Assembly (NCBI GenBank): GCA_019454045.1
Contig: SKCR01038933.1
Location: 1 to 64,000, forward strand
Direction: 5' to 3'
Source of the DNA: Zanthoxylum bungeanum
Taxonomy: Eukaryota; Streptophyta; Magnoliopsida; Sapindales; Rutaceae
DNA length: 64,000 nucleotides
The number at the start of each line of letters is the position of its first letter. Within the stretch, counting starts at the first letter, position 1. Under the pieces are notes generated by a model. It was not told the DNA's origin, searched no databases, and saw only the letters and a program-made list of their open reading frames with translations. A program made the translations under genes and the position numbers. Of the stretch, positions 23,891 through 33,820 are shown piece after piece.

Positions 23891-24130
23891 AGCCAGGTAC
23901 GGAACTCCGGGTATGGAGACATCAGATCAGCCAGGTATGGCACTCCGGGTGTTGAGACATCATATCAGCCAGGTATGACACTCCGGGTATGGAGATATCA
24001 GATCTCCCAGGTACGGCACTCCGGGTATGGAGATATCAGATCAGCCAGGTACGGCACTCCGGGTATGGAGACATTAGATGAGTTTTTCAGGTACGACACT
24101 CCGGGTATGGAGATATCAGTTCAGCTAGGT
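23891..24130 (+). repeat. 38-bp tandem array, Tat B 3' UTR
   Basis: CCAGGTAYGGCACTCCGGGT-type units start at 23893, 23931, 23969, 24007 and 24045, 38 bases apart, and then become irregular. Confidence 0.92.
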
Positions 24131-24790
24131 ACGGCAACCAGAAAACTATGACACCCTAGGTACGGGGTTAGCATTCAGACATTTGTGGCACTCTAGGTAC
24201 GGAGACGTCACTGCAACACCCTAGGTACGGGGTTAGCATTCAGACCACAGCGACGCCTTAGGTATGGGGTTAGCACGCCAGGTACGACATGTGGACTATT
24301 CAGACATTTTGTGGCTCTCTAGGTACGGAGACGTCACTGCGACACCCTAGGTACGGGGTTAGCACGCCAGGTACATCATGTGGACTATTCATACATTTTG
24401 TGGCTCTCTAGGTACGGAGACGTCACTGCGACACCCTAGGTACGAGGTTAGCATTCAGACCACAGCGATGCCCTAGGTACGGGGTTAGCACGCCAGATAC
24501 GGCATGTAGACTATTCAGACATTTTGTGGCTCTCTAGTTACGGAGACGTCATTGCGTCACCCTAGGTACGGGGTTAGCATTCAGACCACAGCGATGCCCT
24601 AGGTACGAGGTTAGCACGCCAGGTATGACATGTGGACTATTCAGACATTTTATGGCTCTCTAAGTACGGAGACGTCACTGCGACACCCAAGGTACGGGGT
24701 TAGCATCCAGACAACCAACATCATCACTGCGGCACTCTAGGCACGGAGACGCAACCGCGACGCCCTAGGTACGGGGTTTAGCATTATCAA
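24131..24790 (+). repeat. 126-bp tandem array, Tat B 3' UTR
   Basis: Units carry CCTAGGTACGGGGTTAGCA and GTGGACTATTCA. The latter (with one variant) starts at 24291, 24380, 24506 and 24632, so steps are 89, 126 and 126 bases. The unit is itself made of shorter GGTACGG-containing pieces related to the 38-bp repeat. Confidence 0.85.
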
Positions 24791-24897
24791 CTCAGCACAG
24801 CAGGCATACAAGGTGACAGCTGGCGAGCCAGGTAAGTAAAAATGCATTGCACGTACTTTGATAGGATTGTCATTGTCACACACTGCACAAGTCCCAT

Positions 24898-24912
24898 CAA
24901 AGTGGGGGCGAC
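24898..24912 (+). other. Polypurine tract of Tat B
   Basis: CAAAGTGGGGGCGAC lies directly before the 3' LTR start and matches the element A tract. Confidence 0.85.
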
Positions 24913-26815
24913 TGTAGGCATTGCATTTTTACACATTAGCCCAATGATGAGTCTCGTTTGGAGGCAACTACCTCTTTAGTCATGAAAGTCGCGGGAAACG
25001 GACGTTGGAAGGGTAAAGTTGGAAAATAGAATTTTTGATGGATTAAATCTCGTTGTTTGAGCTTCGGTTGCTTGTTGGACTTCCGTTTCAAAGCTTATCT
25101 TAGGCCCAAAACCCCACAAACCACTTACCAAACCCAAACCAAACCCAAAATACCCAAGCCTATCCAACAAACCAAGCCCACGCCCCATAGACCAAAACTC
25201 ACGCCCGTAGCCTTCCAATTTAGCCAAAATCACATTTAACACATGCCTAAATCAAGTCAAATCCCTTCCTAATTAAAAGAAATCAAATAAAATCCCTTAC
25301 CAAATCAAATCCAATCACAAATCCAAATTAGGAGATCTATTCCTTGTTAGACACCAATTAGGAGATTCTTTTAAGGAAAGTCTTCTCCCTTTGCCTATAA
25401 AACGAGGCCTTCACCACCCCTCATAACCCTAGCACACATACTTCCCCAAGCACTTCCCAAGCACTCTCTCAAGCCTCCTTGCACGTACAAGCATCCCATT
25501 GAAACCCCCATAGCCGCACCACCAAGCCAGGAAACCCTCCAAGGCCGCATATTCACCTCTCTTCACCAACACCACTCACGCCCAAGCCCTTCTCACAGCC
25601 CTCCATTGCCGAATTCCAGCCACCATTCACAGCCCTAAAACACACCAAAATAAGCCTCATTCACATCCCTCAAGTGCCGCAAAACACCCCCCAAAAGTAG
25701 CTCCAATTGTGCGCCCAAAACAGTCCCAAAACACCTGTCACTGTACGTTGAACTGCCGCTATTTCATCCCCTGTTCTGGTCGGTTTTGGCTGCGACTTTA
25801 GCCTCATTCACAGCCCAGAAAACACCCTGAAACTGCACTAAAAAACTGCATAAACACCCCCCAAAAAACCCCTCAAAACCGCAGCCCCGTTAGCCTTCAA
25901 AATCACTCAAAACAGTCCACTAAACGACCAAAACAGTGACCTGAAACGGTGCAGCGAAACAGCAGGGAAACGGACTTAAAACAGCAGCCCAAGAATCAAA
26001 ACAACGAGGGAAAACGTTGAGTAGACAAATCGGAAAAGCATCGGATCAATCTCCCTTCCAACGGACGTGTAATGCCCTTTCTTAGACGACAAAAGAGGTT
26101 AGACCTGAGGGCACCCTTTTACCTATCTTCTTTATTTTTGTTTTATTTATTTTGATATATAATTGCATGAGAGTCGTTGAGGCATGATGTGATTGTTGGA
26201 TGAGCGGATATGTGTTCCCTTTTGTGGTGTATCGGATGGAAACCCGGACGTAAATTCCATTGCCGATTCCGAATGGACGGTAGTATGGTCTGTACTCGGG
26301 ATACAATGCACGTACCACTTAAGATACATATATCTCGTCTCATCCAAATTTTTATTTGAGCATGTTATAGTATTTAGGTTATTCGTTTATTATTTAAAGT
26401 ATGGTTTAATTTTGTTTGTTATTTATTTGTTAAAGCATATTTAGGTTGTTCCTTATGCATGTTATTAGTTTATGATGTGTTTGGATAATGATTTATACAT
26501 GTTGATTTAATGGTTCAATATGCTCGTTGTGTTACATTGCGTGGAGTTATTTGGATGAAAGCATGTTAGATCTAAGTACCATTGAGCATGATTATTGAGT
26601 AGAATTGGTTGACTCATTGCACAAATTATATCATCACAAGTGACATAAGTAAGGGACTATTCCGAACCCAACGGTTTGAGGTCTTCCCTTGCGAGGGGTG
26701 AGTGCGGCCTTAAATCTTTGTCCCGGTTCACACCGGGTGGCGACTCCATGTTATTTCGTACTTCCAAACTAGGCCGCGAGCCTAGAGCAGCGTCGCCCAG
26801 GTTCTGTTGTCTACA
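24913..26815 (+). repeat. 3' LTR of Tat B (1903 bp)
   Basis: It starts TGTAGGCATTGC, ends TGTCTACA and is followed by the TSD TCCAT. The TATA box TATAAAA (25396-25402) has the context GCCTATAAAACGAGG. A C/A-rich, G-poor stretch lies at about 25500-25990, in the same place as in the LTR of A. The distal part shares GGTGTATCGGATGGAAACCC and the GGTGGCGACTCC block with A. Confidence 0.92.
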
Positions 26816-26820
26816 TCCAT

Positions 26821-26907
26821 CTTTTCCACAGCGTCTCCAGAAACATAAACTGGACAAGCAATTTTCTCGATTCCTGAAGATATTCAAAAATCTGCAAATC
26901 AATATTC
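26821..26907 (+). pseudogene. gag-protease linker of Athila C between insertions B and D
   Basis: This short piece of element C continues the frame interrupted at 20484: it encodes FPQRLQKHKLDKQFSRFLKI and then NIPF. Element D has the equivalent FPQRLQRKINW. The next part of C is found after element D at 35802 (AKVLEQMPSYVKFMKDIL). Confidence 0.85.
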
Positions 26908-28310
26908 CATTTTGATCGGTGCTTATACACGCCTATAACGCAAGCGCACGTATCGTTCAAGTAGTATAAAAAGTATCGATCCCACGAGGACTTAATACCT
27001 AAGCTATTAATTTTATGAGGTCAAATGATTACTAGTATCTAACATGTTGATTGATTGATTTGAAATGGTGAAGATTTTAAATTTAAAAACAAGTAAATAA
27101 AATTGCATGAAGGTAGTTTTAAGAAAATTCAATATTAAAAACTATCTAAGGTTGTGAATCTTTCTAATATCTTTTAAAAGATGAAGTGGTTATTTCATGT
27201 TTGTGTAATAAATCGGTTTACTAACCTGGAACACTAAATTATGCGAAAGCCTATGTCGATGGTCAGACGCAAATACCCAGTTTAACCCAATTGAACCATA
27301 TTTTTATGTCAACCAAATTATCTGGATTCATTAAGTATAAGTTCCAATTATGGATACCCCCGCCCTAGAGGTATATGTCTATCCTGTAAGGAAATCTTGT
27401 TAAGGGTTATTTATCCTCAAGGAAGATCGTGGGCTATTAAGTCTAAGGCTGAAACCTAAAATTCATTTGTCAAGTTTATTTTAGATTTACCATATCAATC
27501 TTATTAGTGGCCAATTAACAAGATGCATTAAGCTTAAGACTTAATAAGTAAACCTTTAAATTACCCAAACTATAAAATAACCCCTTATAAACCGGTGATA
27601 TTAAAATTCATCACAACCCCAGATAACTAACTTAGTTACAACACATAACTAGGGCTAGTAAAAACTTGAAAGTAAAAGACATAAAGTAAAAATGCTGAAA
27701 AGTAATTGCGATAAAGTAAAAGCTGAAAAGTAAATTACAATAAAATAAAATGTAAAGGAAAAAGGATCAACTTTTACTATTTACTATTTAGATATCTCCC
27801 TTAATATAATATATTAACTTGTGATTATTTTACCAACCGTCCATATAGCCGGTAACCTGATTAAGTCAAATTAAGTCCAACCAGCCATAAATGTGGAACC
27901 AAAATAAACCTGCCATATAGGCGGTAAGAAAATTTAATTACCAACCGACCAATCTGGCTGTATCCTTGATTAGTCAGGTTTAAACCAGATTAAAATGAAT
28001 TACCAACCGACCAATATAACGGTATCATTTTTAAGTCAAATTTTAAATTGTGAATATATTATTTTTAAGGGAGATTAATCTAAATATAAATAGTAAAAGA
28101 ATTACCTTTCACCCTAGTAGGGGGAAGTTACCTCCTAATGGTGAATAGTAAAAACTGTAAAAAGTAAAGAAAGTAAATTACTATTATTACATAACGTAAT
28201 TAAAAATTAATTACAAAACTGAAATTTAAAAGAAACCAGATAGAAAACTCCTTATTTACATCAGAGAAATTAGAGAGGAAGGTACATCTGAAACTGAAAC
28301 CTCGAGCTCA

Positions 28311-28317
28311 ATTTATA
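28311..28317 (-). promoter_or_regulatory. TATA box, Athila D 3' LTR
   Basis: The minus strand reads GCCTATAAATTGAGCTCGAG. The same box is at 35215-35221 in the 5' LTR. Confidence 0.65.
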
Positions 28318-28513
28318 GGCGCGGATAGGCTCTGGGCGTCACGACGCCAAAGGTTATAGCGTCACGACGTCGGTCTCAGTTGGCGTGGCACACTGAGGAC
28401 TTGACACGTAGTGATTTTGGATAAAGGGATAAGGCGACACATGGCAAGGTGGCTGAGAGCTCAATTATTATGCTGACGTGGCGAAATGGAGTGTCGGCAC
28501 CGTAGGATTGCGA

Positions 28514-28715
28514 CACGTGGCACGCTGGGATTGGTTGATGATGATGTGGCGAAAATGTGGCACTTTGACTTGGTCAACAAGTGATGTGGATAATGAAGTG
28601 GCGGTGACGTGGAGTGACACATGGCACACGTGGCAATGGCGATTGTCGGCAACGTAGGATGATGACACGTGGCACGACGCATGTTAGCAAAGCGGATGTG
28701 ATGGTGACACGTGGC
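28514..28715 (-). promoter_or_regulatory. G-box/ABRE array, Athila D 3' LTR
   Basis: CACGTGGC occurs at 28514, 28627, 28666 and 28708 (plus-strand coordinates), within a GC-rich set of GACACGTGGCA repeats that also includes CACATGGC and GACGTGGC variants. It lies roughly 200-400 bases upstream of the TATA box on the transcribed strand. CACGTGGC is the established plant G-box/ABA-response core; function here is inferred. Confidence 0.7.
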
Positions 28716-28994
28716 ACGGCGCACTTTAGCAAAGTCAAACTTCTCAGATTCTGACATGTGGAGCAGCGCACGTTAGCATGGACCCGACGCACGTTAGGCG
28801 TCGTGCGTGAAATGACCATTTTACCATTTTCGTCATTTTCACTGTTTTGGCCCCAAATCACCTCCAGAATGTCCTGAAACTTTATTTATCTACAAAATAG
28901 CACAAAACACAACAAAATATTCACAATACTCAAGAAACTATACAAAATATTAAGTCAAATGAGTGGGAAATAGTGATATAATTACCACTCATCA

Positions 28995-29010
28995 CACCCC
29001 CAAACCTAAA
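28995..29010 (-). other. Polypurine tract of Athila D
   Basis: The minus strand reads TTTAGGTTTGGGGGTG just before the 3' LTR. Element C has AGGTTTGGGGGTG at the same place. Confidence 0.88.
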
Positions 29011-30202
29011 ATTTTGCTAGTCCTCGAGCAAAACACAGAATAAAATAACATAAAGATAAAATTAACCTAAGCCACTTTCGTAGGGATCACGGTTGCATTT
29101 AGCGTATGCAACAAGCCTTTAAACCCCTAGGTGTCCCTAGTGGACGAGTTGTAGTCTCGTGAGGGTTTACAACAATGATACCCACAAACATTTTACAAAA
29201 GTAAAAATGTAATGAAACTAATGCACACAAAAGCAAAAAGACAAGAGAAAAGATAATAAAGAAGTTAGTGACTAATCAGGTGAAACTTAGACTCCAATTA
29301 CTAGTTGTTTTCTTTCTTTCTAAATTACTGAAGAAGTAAATTCTCCGATTATATTTATCATTCTCCATATACACAGCCAACAAAATATTAAACAACTTAT
29401 TTTTTCCCACAATAGTCATAAGTGCAGTTGATAAGAGAGTAATATTTTTGTCCTAAAGTTTTATCAGAATTCACACATTTTTGTAGCAATGGAATAATTT
29501 TTCTGATTTTCTGTTTTTTCTTTGATTTTTGATTTTTTTATTTATATACAATATCTTCCATCCATGTAGAGAGTTTTGGGTCGGTGGCTCCCAAACCAGT
29601 TGGCTTTAGGGCACTAGGTGTTAAGACACCCCTACAGAATTAATTACTCAGACTTCAGATATATATATTTTTGCAGCATCTTTGATCCATGTAGCGAGTT
29701 TTGGGCCAGTAACTCCCAAACCAGTTGGTTTTATGGCACTAGGTGTTAAAACACCCTTACAGACTTAATAACTCGTAACTCATACGTTTTTTTTTACTCC
29801 ATTGCTTTTTGAGATGCTTCCTCTAATTAAACTATAGCACTGAATATTACAAACTTTTCAATTTTAGCTCATGTCCGTATGTTACCATGTGTATTGTTAA
29901 TACCTGTCAACTGAGCATATGAAGATCCATTTTAATCAATTTTATGGAGAGTTTACAAATTAAATATTTAAAAGGAAATAAACAAAAATTAATTTGTTCC
30001 GAAATAGGTTTGAGATACGTCTCAGGAGTAGAAACTCCTTACTCAATTATCTCTTACCAATTTCACCTTTTTAGTCAAAATAAAAACAAAAAATATTTTG
30101 TAATTTTTGATAATTTTTCAATTTTTTTGTATTTTTCGAAAAAAAATTGGACTAAAAATAAAAACAACACACAAACTAAAAATAAGGTACTGATCAACTA
30201 AT
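29011..30202 (-). other. 3' UTR of Athila D
   Basis: Non-coding region between the internal and terminal polypurine tracts. It holds the conserved hairpin block at 29069-29190 (see 41970-42090 and 58189-58304) and two tandem copies, about 110 bases apart, of a segment with CCCAAACCAGTTGGYTTTA and CACTAGGTGTTAA (about 29565-29655 and 29675-29770). C has only one copy of that segment (41580-41650). Confidence 0.75.
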
Positions 30203-30239
30203 TCCCCCAAACCTAAATGAGACATTGTCCCCAATGTCT
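30203..30239 (-). other. Internal polypurine tract with hairpin, Athila D
   Basis: On the minus strand a perfect 8-bp hairpin AGACATTG/CAATGTCT with a GGGA loop (30239-30220) is followed by AGGTTTGGGGGAAT (30213-30201). The same arrangement is in C (40951-40990) and E (59191-59159). Confidence 0.8.
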
Positions 30240-30298
30240 TAAACAGTAGAAGAAAAGTTTAGAAGATAATACCTGGTTAGCTGAAATTCTACAGGAAT

Positions 30299-30945
30299 TT
30301 AAAGGTTAAGATCCAGATTAATCCGACGCCTCTTACCACGATCGTCCTCGGACCAATTTATCTTTGAAAGGATAGGGTCAATTTGTGGTTCATAAGATAA
30401 GATTTGGTCAATTATATCCGGAGCAGTTCTGGCAGTATAGATGAGTTCTTTCAGAGGTTTTTACACGAACCCATTTCTCCGAGCACATCATCAAAAAAAC
30501 ACAAAGAAAATCATAAAATCCTTCAACGTTGTACAACCCAATTGCTTTCTAGTGTATGTTCAAGTTCGCCCAAGATAACACTATAAAAATTTCCTCCAAT
30601 GTGCCCAAGCCACCTGGCAAAGCAATAAAAGCATCAGCACGGTTAATCATTTCTACCAATCGTTCAGACATAACGATCTGTTCCTCTCGTTTGATGGTCC
30701 AATAAGATTTGCCTCTGTCAAGGGTTTTGGGATGATTCCCAAAACGTGACTGCCTCCTTCCTGTACAGCTTTTGAAACGATCCCCATAAGTCCAGATTTC
30801 CTCCGCCATATACTAAGTGCATATTCCTTGCAGCTAAGACTCGACCCAATTCATGTGCTGCCTCTACGTATTGTGGTTTAATACCAACACTAGTACCGCA
30901 AAACACACAGATGTTTTCAACTCGTCTTCTTGAAGTGGCTTCCAT
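30299..30945 (-). pseudogene. LOG-like cytokinin phosphoribohydrolase gene in Athila D (frameshifted)
   Basis: The protein starts MEATSRRRVENICVFCGTS. It contains [12 protein letters not shown] (the glycine-rich nucleotide loop), HVIG-like isomer regions, a SERLVEM segment and [18 protein letters not shown], the PGGxGTxxE signature of LOG proteins (TIGR00730 family). LOG enzymes hydrolyse cytokinin riboside 5'-monophosphates to free cytokinin and ribose 5-phosphate, usually in cytosol and nucleus. There are no introns, unlike plant LOG genes. At least two frameshifts break it (about 30750 and after 30560). The C-terminal part in a third frame ends with GKRRRINLDLNL and a stop at 30299. Full length would be about 215 residues, as in LOGs. 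It lies just after ORF-X. Confidence 0.88.
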
Positions 30946-31052
30946 GTTTTATTCTGGATGTCTTTAAAAGTGCAATTATGAGTTGAATTTATAACACCTG
31001 AAAAGGGTGAGTAAAATAATAGCACTAGTACCTGCCAAATGACAATTATTAG

Positions 31053-31742
31053 TTAACAGTAAAATAAATCGTGATAGTCAAAAAGGTTTGGATCCTGTCG
31101 GAGAAAATAAAAGAAAATAACAAAACAAATCACAATTATTAGGAAAAGACAAAGAGATATAATATGTATAAGAAAAGTAGCGCTTGGTTGACGTCTATGT
31201 GTCAGAGACAAGCTTCCCATCCATTTTCTTATAAATTGGCAAACAGGGTCTTTTTGAGTTAGATTCCCAAGGCTTAACTGTTGTCTTTCTTTTTGAAATT
31301 GTGCATATAACACACGAATTTCATGATACACATATCCACTGGGATGCGTCTCAAGAGTTTTAGATATATCATCCAAATACTCCTTAATCAAGCCATCACT
31401 AATGAAATTAATCTTATCTTCGCGGTTATCAGACACCATTCCTAAAGAACGACAACGAGTATCACAAAACATATGAGCACATTTATACAAACACAAATTC
31501 TTTTGGCTCTTATTTTTTTTAGCATAGGTGCTCCTTCCTAAACCAGGCAGATATGAAATAAAAGAGTCAGAAGACTCAAATGCCAATCGGACTCGTGCTT
31601 CAATAATCCAACAAATGTCAGTAGGAATACCTTTGATCATCACTAACCTCATCTGTTCCAAGCGAGCTTTGTAGACTTTCATCAGAGATTTTTTAGGGAG
31701 AGAATGAAATTGCTTGCGAAGATTTGTGAGAACTTCTTCCAT
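31053..31742 (-). CDS. ORF-X of Athila D, unknown protein
   Basis: This is an open frame of about 229 codons from the ATG at 31742 (MEEVLTNLRKQF), chosen because element C has the equivalent start MEETLAKLHKHF; an upstream in-frame ATG at 31775 also exists. Conserved with C are MKVYKAR, WIIEARVRLA, SSDSFIS, LPGLG, a cysteine group ending CDTRC (CNSRC in C), RSLGMV, DNREDKI and HPSGYVYH. The D product ends with a strongly hydrophobic stretch (about 25 residues of I, L, F, V), but this lies after a one-base difference from C and may be a frameshift product. I do not recognise the family. Its place between integrase and the internal PPT is the env-like position of Athila elements. Confidence 0.65.
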   Translation of the reverse strand: MEEVLTNLRKQFHSLPKKSLMKVYKARLEQMRLVMIKGIPTDICWIIEARVRLAFESSDSFISYLPGLGRSTYAKKNKSQKNLCLYKCAHMFCDTRCRSLGMVSDNREDKINFISDGLIKEYLDDISKTLETHPSGYVYHEIRVLYAQFQKERQQLSLGNLTQKDPVCQFIRKWMGSLSLTHRRQPSATFLIHIISLCLFLIIVICFVIFFYFLRQDPNLFDYHDLFYC

Positions 31743-31820
31743 CCTGAAATGTCTTAATCTGCAAAATCTAAACACACAAGATTAAATCACACCAAATCAC
31801 AATATATACACAAATTTCAT

Positions 31821-32101
31821 GGGTTGCCTCCCTGCGAGCACTAAGTTTAAATCATCATCTAGACGTGATTTCTAGAACGTTAAGCTGGATCTGAAAGTGT
31901 GACACTTTCTTTATCGCTCAAATGATTCTCCCCAATAGTGCTTGACACGCTTGTTTTTAACCTTGAATGTTTTGTTGGAGTCAGGATCATGTATCTCAAT
32001 GGCTTTGTCTGGTAAAACCTTGGTGATCACAAATGGACCTGACCACCGTGATTTTGCTTCCATGGGAAGAATTTCACCCTTGATTTGTTTAATAGTACCT
32101 T
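31821..32101 (-). other. Region downstream of the integrase tail in Athila D
   Basis: It contains the remains of the integrase C-terminal segment (VKNKRVKHYWGE equivalents near 31930-31960, out of frame with the main ORF) and a conserved non-coding motif GGGTTGCCTCCCTGCGAGCA at 31821-31840 that is also present in C (39345-39374) and E (59383-59412). Confidence 0.6.
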
Positions 32102-32821
32102 CTACCCTAGTTCTAGTTGTATACGTACTAACTTCTCATCATGTCTTTTCCTTGCCTTTTCTTTGTACAATTTGGCATCCTCAAAAGGCTGATTGTGAAA
32201 TTCCTCCAATTTGTTGAGCTGGTGGAACTTTTTCTCTTCTGTTGCTTGTAGTGCAAGAATTGGCTTTTTCAGTGCAAAAGACGCTTTATCTTCAGGCTCC
32301 ACACGCAATTGACATGTTTTAATTTTGTCAGTAGAACTTTGCATTGCATTGGAGTTCTGAATGGTACTGTGTATCACATCAAGTCTGAAACATTCCTCCT
32401 TCTTTTCATCATCTGGGAAATTCATGGCCTTGAAAACATTGAATGTTACTTCTTGGTCCTGTAACCTCATGGTTAATTCTTCTTTTTGTACATAAATAAT
32501 GGTCCGACCTGTAGGCAAGAACGGTCTCCCAAGGATGATTGGCACGTCTGCGTCTTCCTCCATATCAAGGACAATAAAATCTGCTGGGAAAATGAATTTG
32601 TCAACCTTGACCAGCACATCCTCAACTACGCCTCTTGGAAATACGAGCGTTCTATCAGCAAGTTGTAGAGAGACTGAAGTGGTCATTGTTTCTCCAATCT
32701 GCAATTTCCTGAAAATAGAAAAAGGCATCAAGTTAACACTTGCACCTAAATCACATAAAGCCTTACCAAAGTTATGTTCTAATATGATGCATGGAATGGT
32801 GAAACTGCTAGGATCTTTCAA
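32102..32821 (-). CDS. Protease fused to integrase tail, Athila D
   Basis: The single frame of 239 codons begins inside the protease (MKDPSSFTIPC) and has the active-site motif DLGASVN (32752-32733), RGVVEDVLVKVD, VDKFIFPADFIVLDMEED and ILGRPFL. After about residue 165 (DKIKTCQL) it passes, in frame, into LNKLEEFHNQPFEDAKLYKE, which in element C belongs to the integrase C-terminal region (near 38980-39060). RT, RNase H and the integrase core, about 2.5 kb in C, are absent. The product could at most be a protease with an odd tail; whether the frame was kept by selection or chance is unknown. Confidence 0.8.
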   Translation of the reverse strand: MKDPSSFTIPCIILEHNFGKALCDLGASVNLMPFSIFRKLQIGETMTTSVSLQLADRTLVFPRGVVEDVLVKVDKFIFPADFIVLDMEEDADVPIILGRPFLPTGRTIIYVQKEELTMRLQDQEVTFNVFKAMNFPDDEKKEECFRLDVIHSTIQNSNAMQSSTDKIKTCQLRVEPEDKASFALKKPILALQATEEKKFHQLNKLEEFHNQPFEDAKLYKEKARKRHDEKLVRIQLELG

Positions 32822-32828
32822 ATGTCTT

Positions 32829-33688
32829 TCATGAATTTGACATAGCTGAGCATTTGTTCCAAGGCTTCTGCAAATGGAATGTTGATGTGCAGCTTTTTGA
32901 ACACCTCCATGAAACGAGCAAACTGCTTGTCCAGTTTATTTTTCTCTGAAGTCGCTGAGGAAAAGGTGGAGGTGGAGTGATCTGTTCTTTTTCCTTTTCT
33001 TCTTTTTCCTCTATCTGTTGCTTTGTTTCTTTTGGAATATCTTCAATTGTTGCTTTGATTCTAATATCTTCGTTGATTTCAGTACCGCTTTTTAACATGA
33101 TGGCATGACATTGCTCATTTCCAATGTTCCTTGGATTTGGTTCTGTATTGCCAGGAAGATTACCTGGCGGTCTGTAACTCTGAGCATTGGCCAGTTGTCT
33201 GATTTGATTCTCCAGTGCCTTGATGGAAGCTGATTGGCTCTGAAAGATAGCATCATATGCTGTTTGTTGCTTTTTGAACATCTCTGCTCTGTCTTTCAAG
33301 GAGTATGGAAAAACATGCAGTCTCAATACTTCTTCAGCTTCTCGGTTGTAATTGAAAGTGCCACAAACTTCCAGGAAGTTGCTGATGTGGGCATTAGGAT
33401 CTTCAGTTGCATTCCCCCCAAACTGAACTGACTGTTGAATCATCTAAATGCATGTTTTGATGTCACCTGCATTTGCTGGTAAGGGAGGAAGTACAATACA
33501 TGAAATGAGTCTGTCAACCACCGGAATGGTTTGTCTCGAATGGGAATTGGTGGTGAAACCTCCAAAGGTTCAGGTTCCATGTTGAATAAAGCTTCTTGGG
33601 CTTCTCGCCTTTCCCTTCTCAACTGTCTGATGGTTCTTTCAATTTCTGGGTCAAGTGGTTAGAGTTCAAAGCTTCTGGTTCGTCTCAT
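32829..33688 (-). pseudogene. gag of Athila D with internal deletion
   Basis: It starts MRRTRSFEL (ATG at 33688) with a stop after nine codons. Open pieces are 33622-33440 (RRERREAQEALFN) and 33443-32829, which contains QFGGNATEDPNAHISNFLEV and FPYSLKDRA and then jumps directly to EMFKKQQTAYDAIFQSQSAS. Compared with C, the capsid middle and the NPYSNTYNPSWRNH region are deleted, in frame. The charged EKEEKEKEQITPPPPFPQRL stretch at the end matches the C sequence around the Tat B insertion site. Confidence 0.8.
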
Positions 33689-33802
33689 GAAGTTTCTGAG
33701 AACCTGAAACACAAGAAAACAACAACAACAAGTAAAAAGAAATTAGATACAAGTAAAGGTATCTAACCTTAAATATAAAAGTGAAAGATAAATAAGTCCC
33801 CG

Positions 33803-33820
33803 GTAACGGAACCAAAAACT
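33803..33820 (-). promoter_or_regulatory. PBS region of Athila D
   Basis: The minus strand reads AGTTTTTGGTTCCGTTACCG and then GGGA after the LTR end TGGTCA. TGGTTCCGTTACCGGGGA resembles the Athila tRNA-Asp-type PBS with two changes. Confidence 0.7.

Larger units (their letters stand above)
20490..26815 (+). mobile_element. Internally deleted Tat element B inserted in Athila C
   Basis: The element is flanked by the direct repeat TCCAT (20485-20489 and 26816-26820). Element C gag-protease sequence is continuous across the site (CTCCACCTCCAT then CTTTTCCACAGCG; element D has the uninterrupted equivalent near 32955). It contains the first 614 bases of the 5' LTR, which fuse directly to late pol (21104), then integrase, a long 3' UTR with tandem arrays, a PPT and a complete 3' LTR. 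The 5' LTR part differs from the 3' LTR by about 11 substitutions and one 10-base gap by eye, so B is relatively young. Confidence 0.93.
26913..28994 (-). repeat. 3' LTR of Athila D (2082 bp)
   Basis: It matches 33821-35796 throughout with modest divergence by eye; the main length difference is extra sequence near 28780-28900. It carries the minus-strand TATA box at 28311-28317 and four CACGTGGC motifs upstream of it (28514, 28627, 28666, 28708). ACCAACCG-type subrepeats lie at 27830-28060, reverse complements of the GGTCGGTT repeats in the LTR of C. Confidence 0.92.

Noticed and set aside
28461..28861. Minus-strand His/Arg/Cys-rich ORFs in the LTR of D
   Set aside because: They are translations of the CACGTGGC promoter repeats; the matching ORFs in the other LTR are also frame-shifted products of repeats.
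31053..31170. Transmembrane domain of ORF-X as evidence for an envelope protein
   Set aside because: The hydrophobic tail is present only in D, downstream of a one-base difference from C, so it may be a frameshift product.
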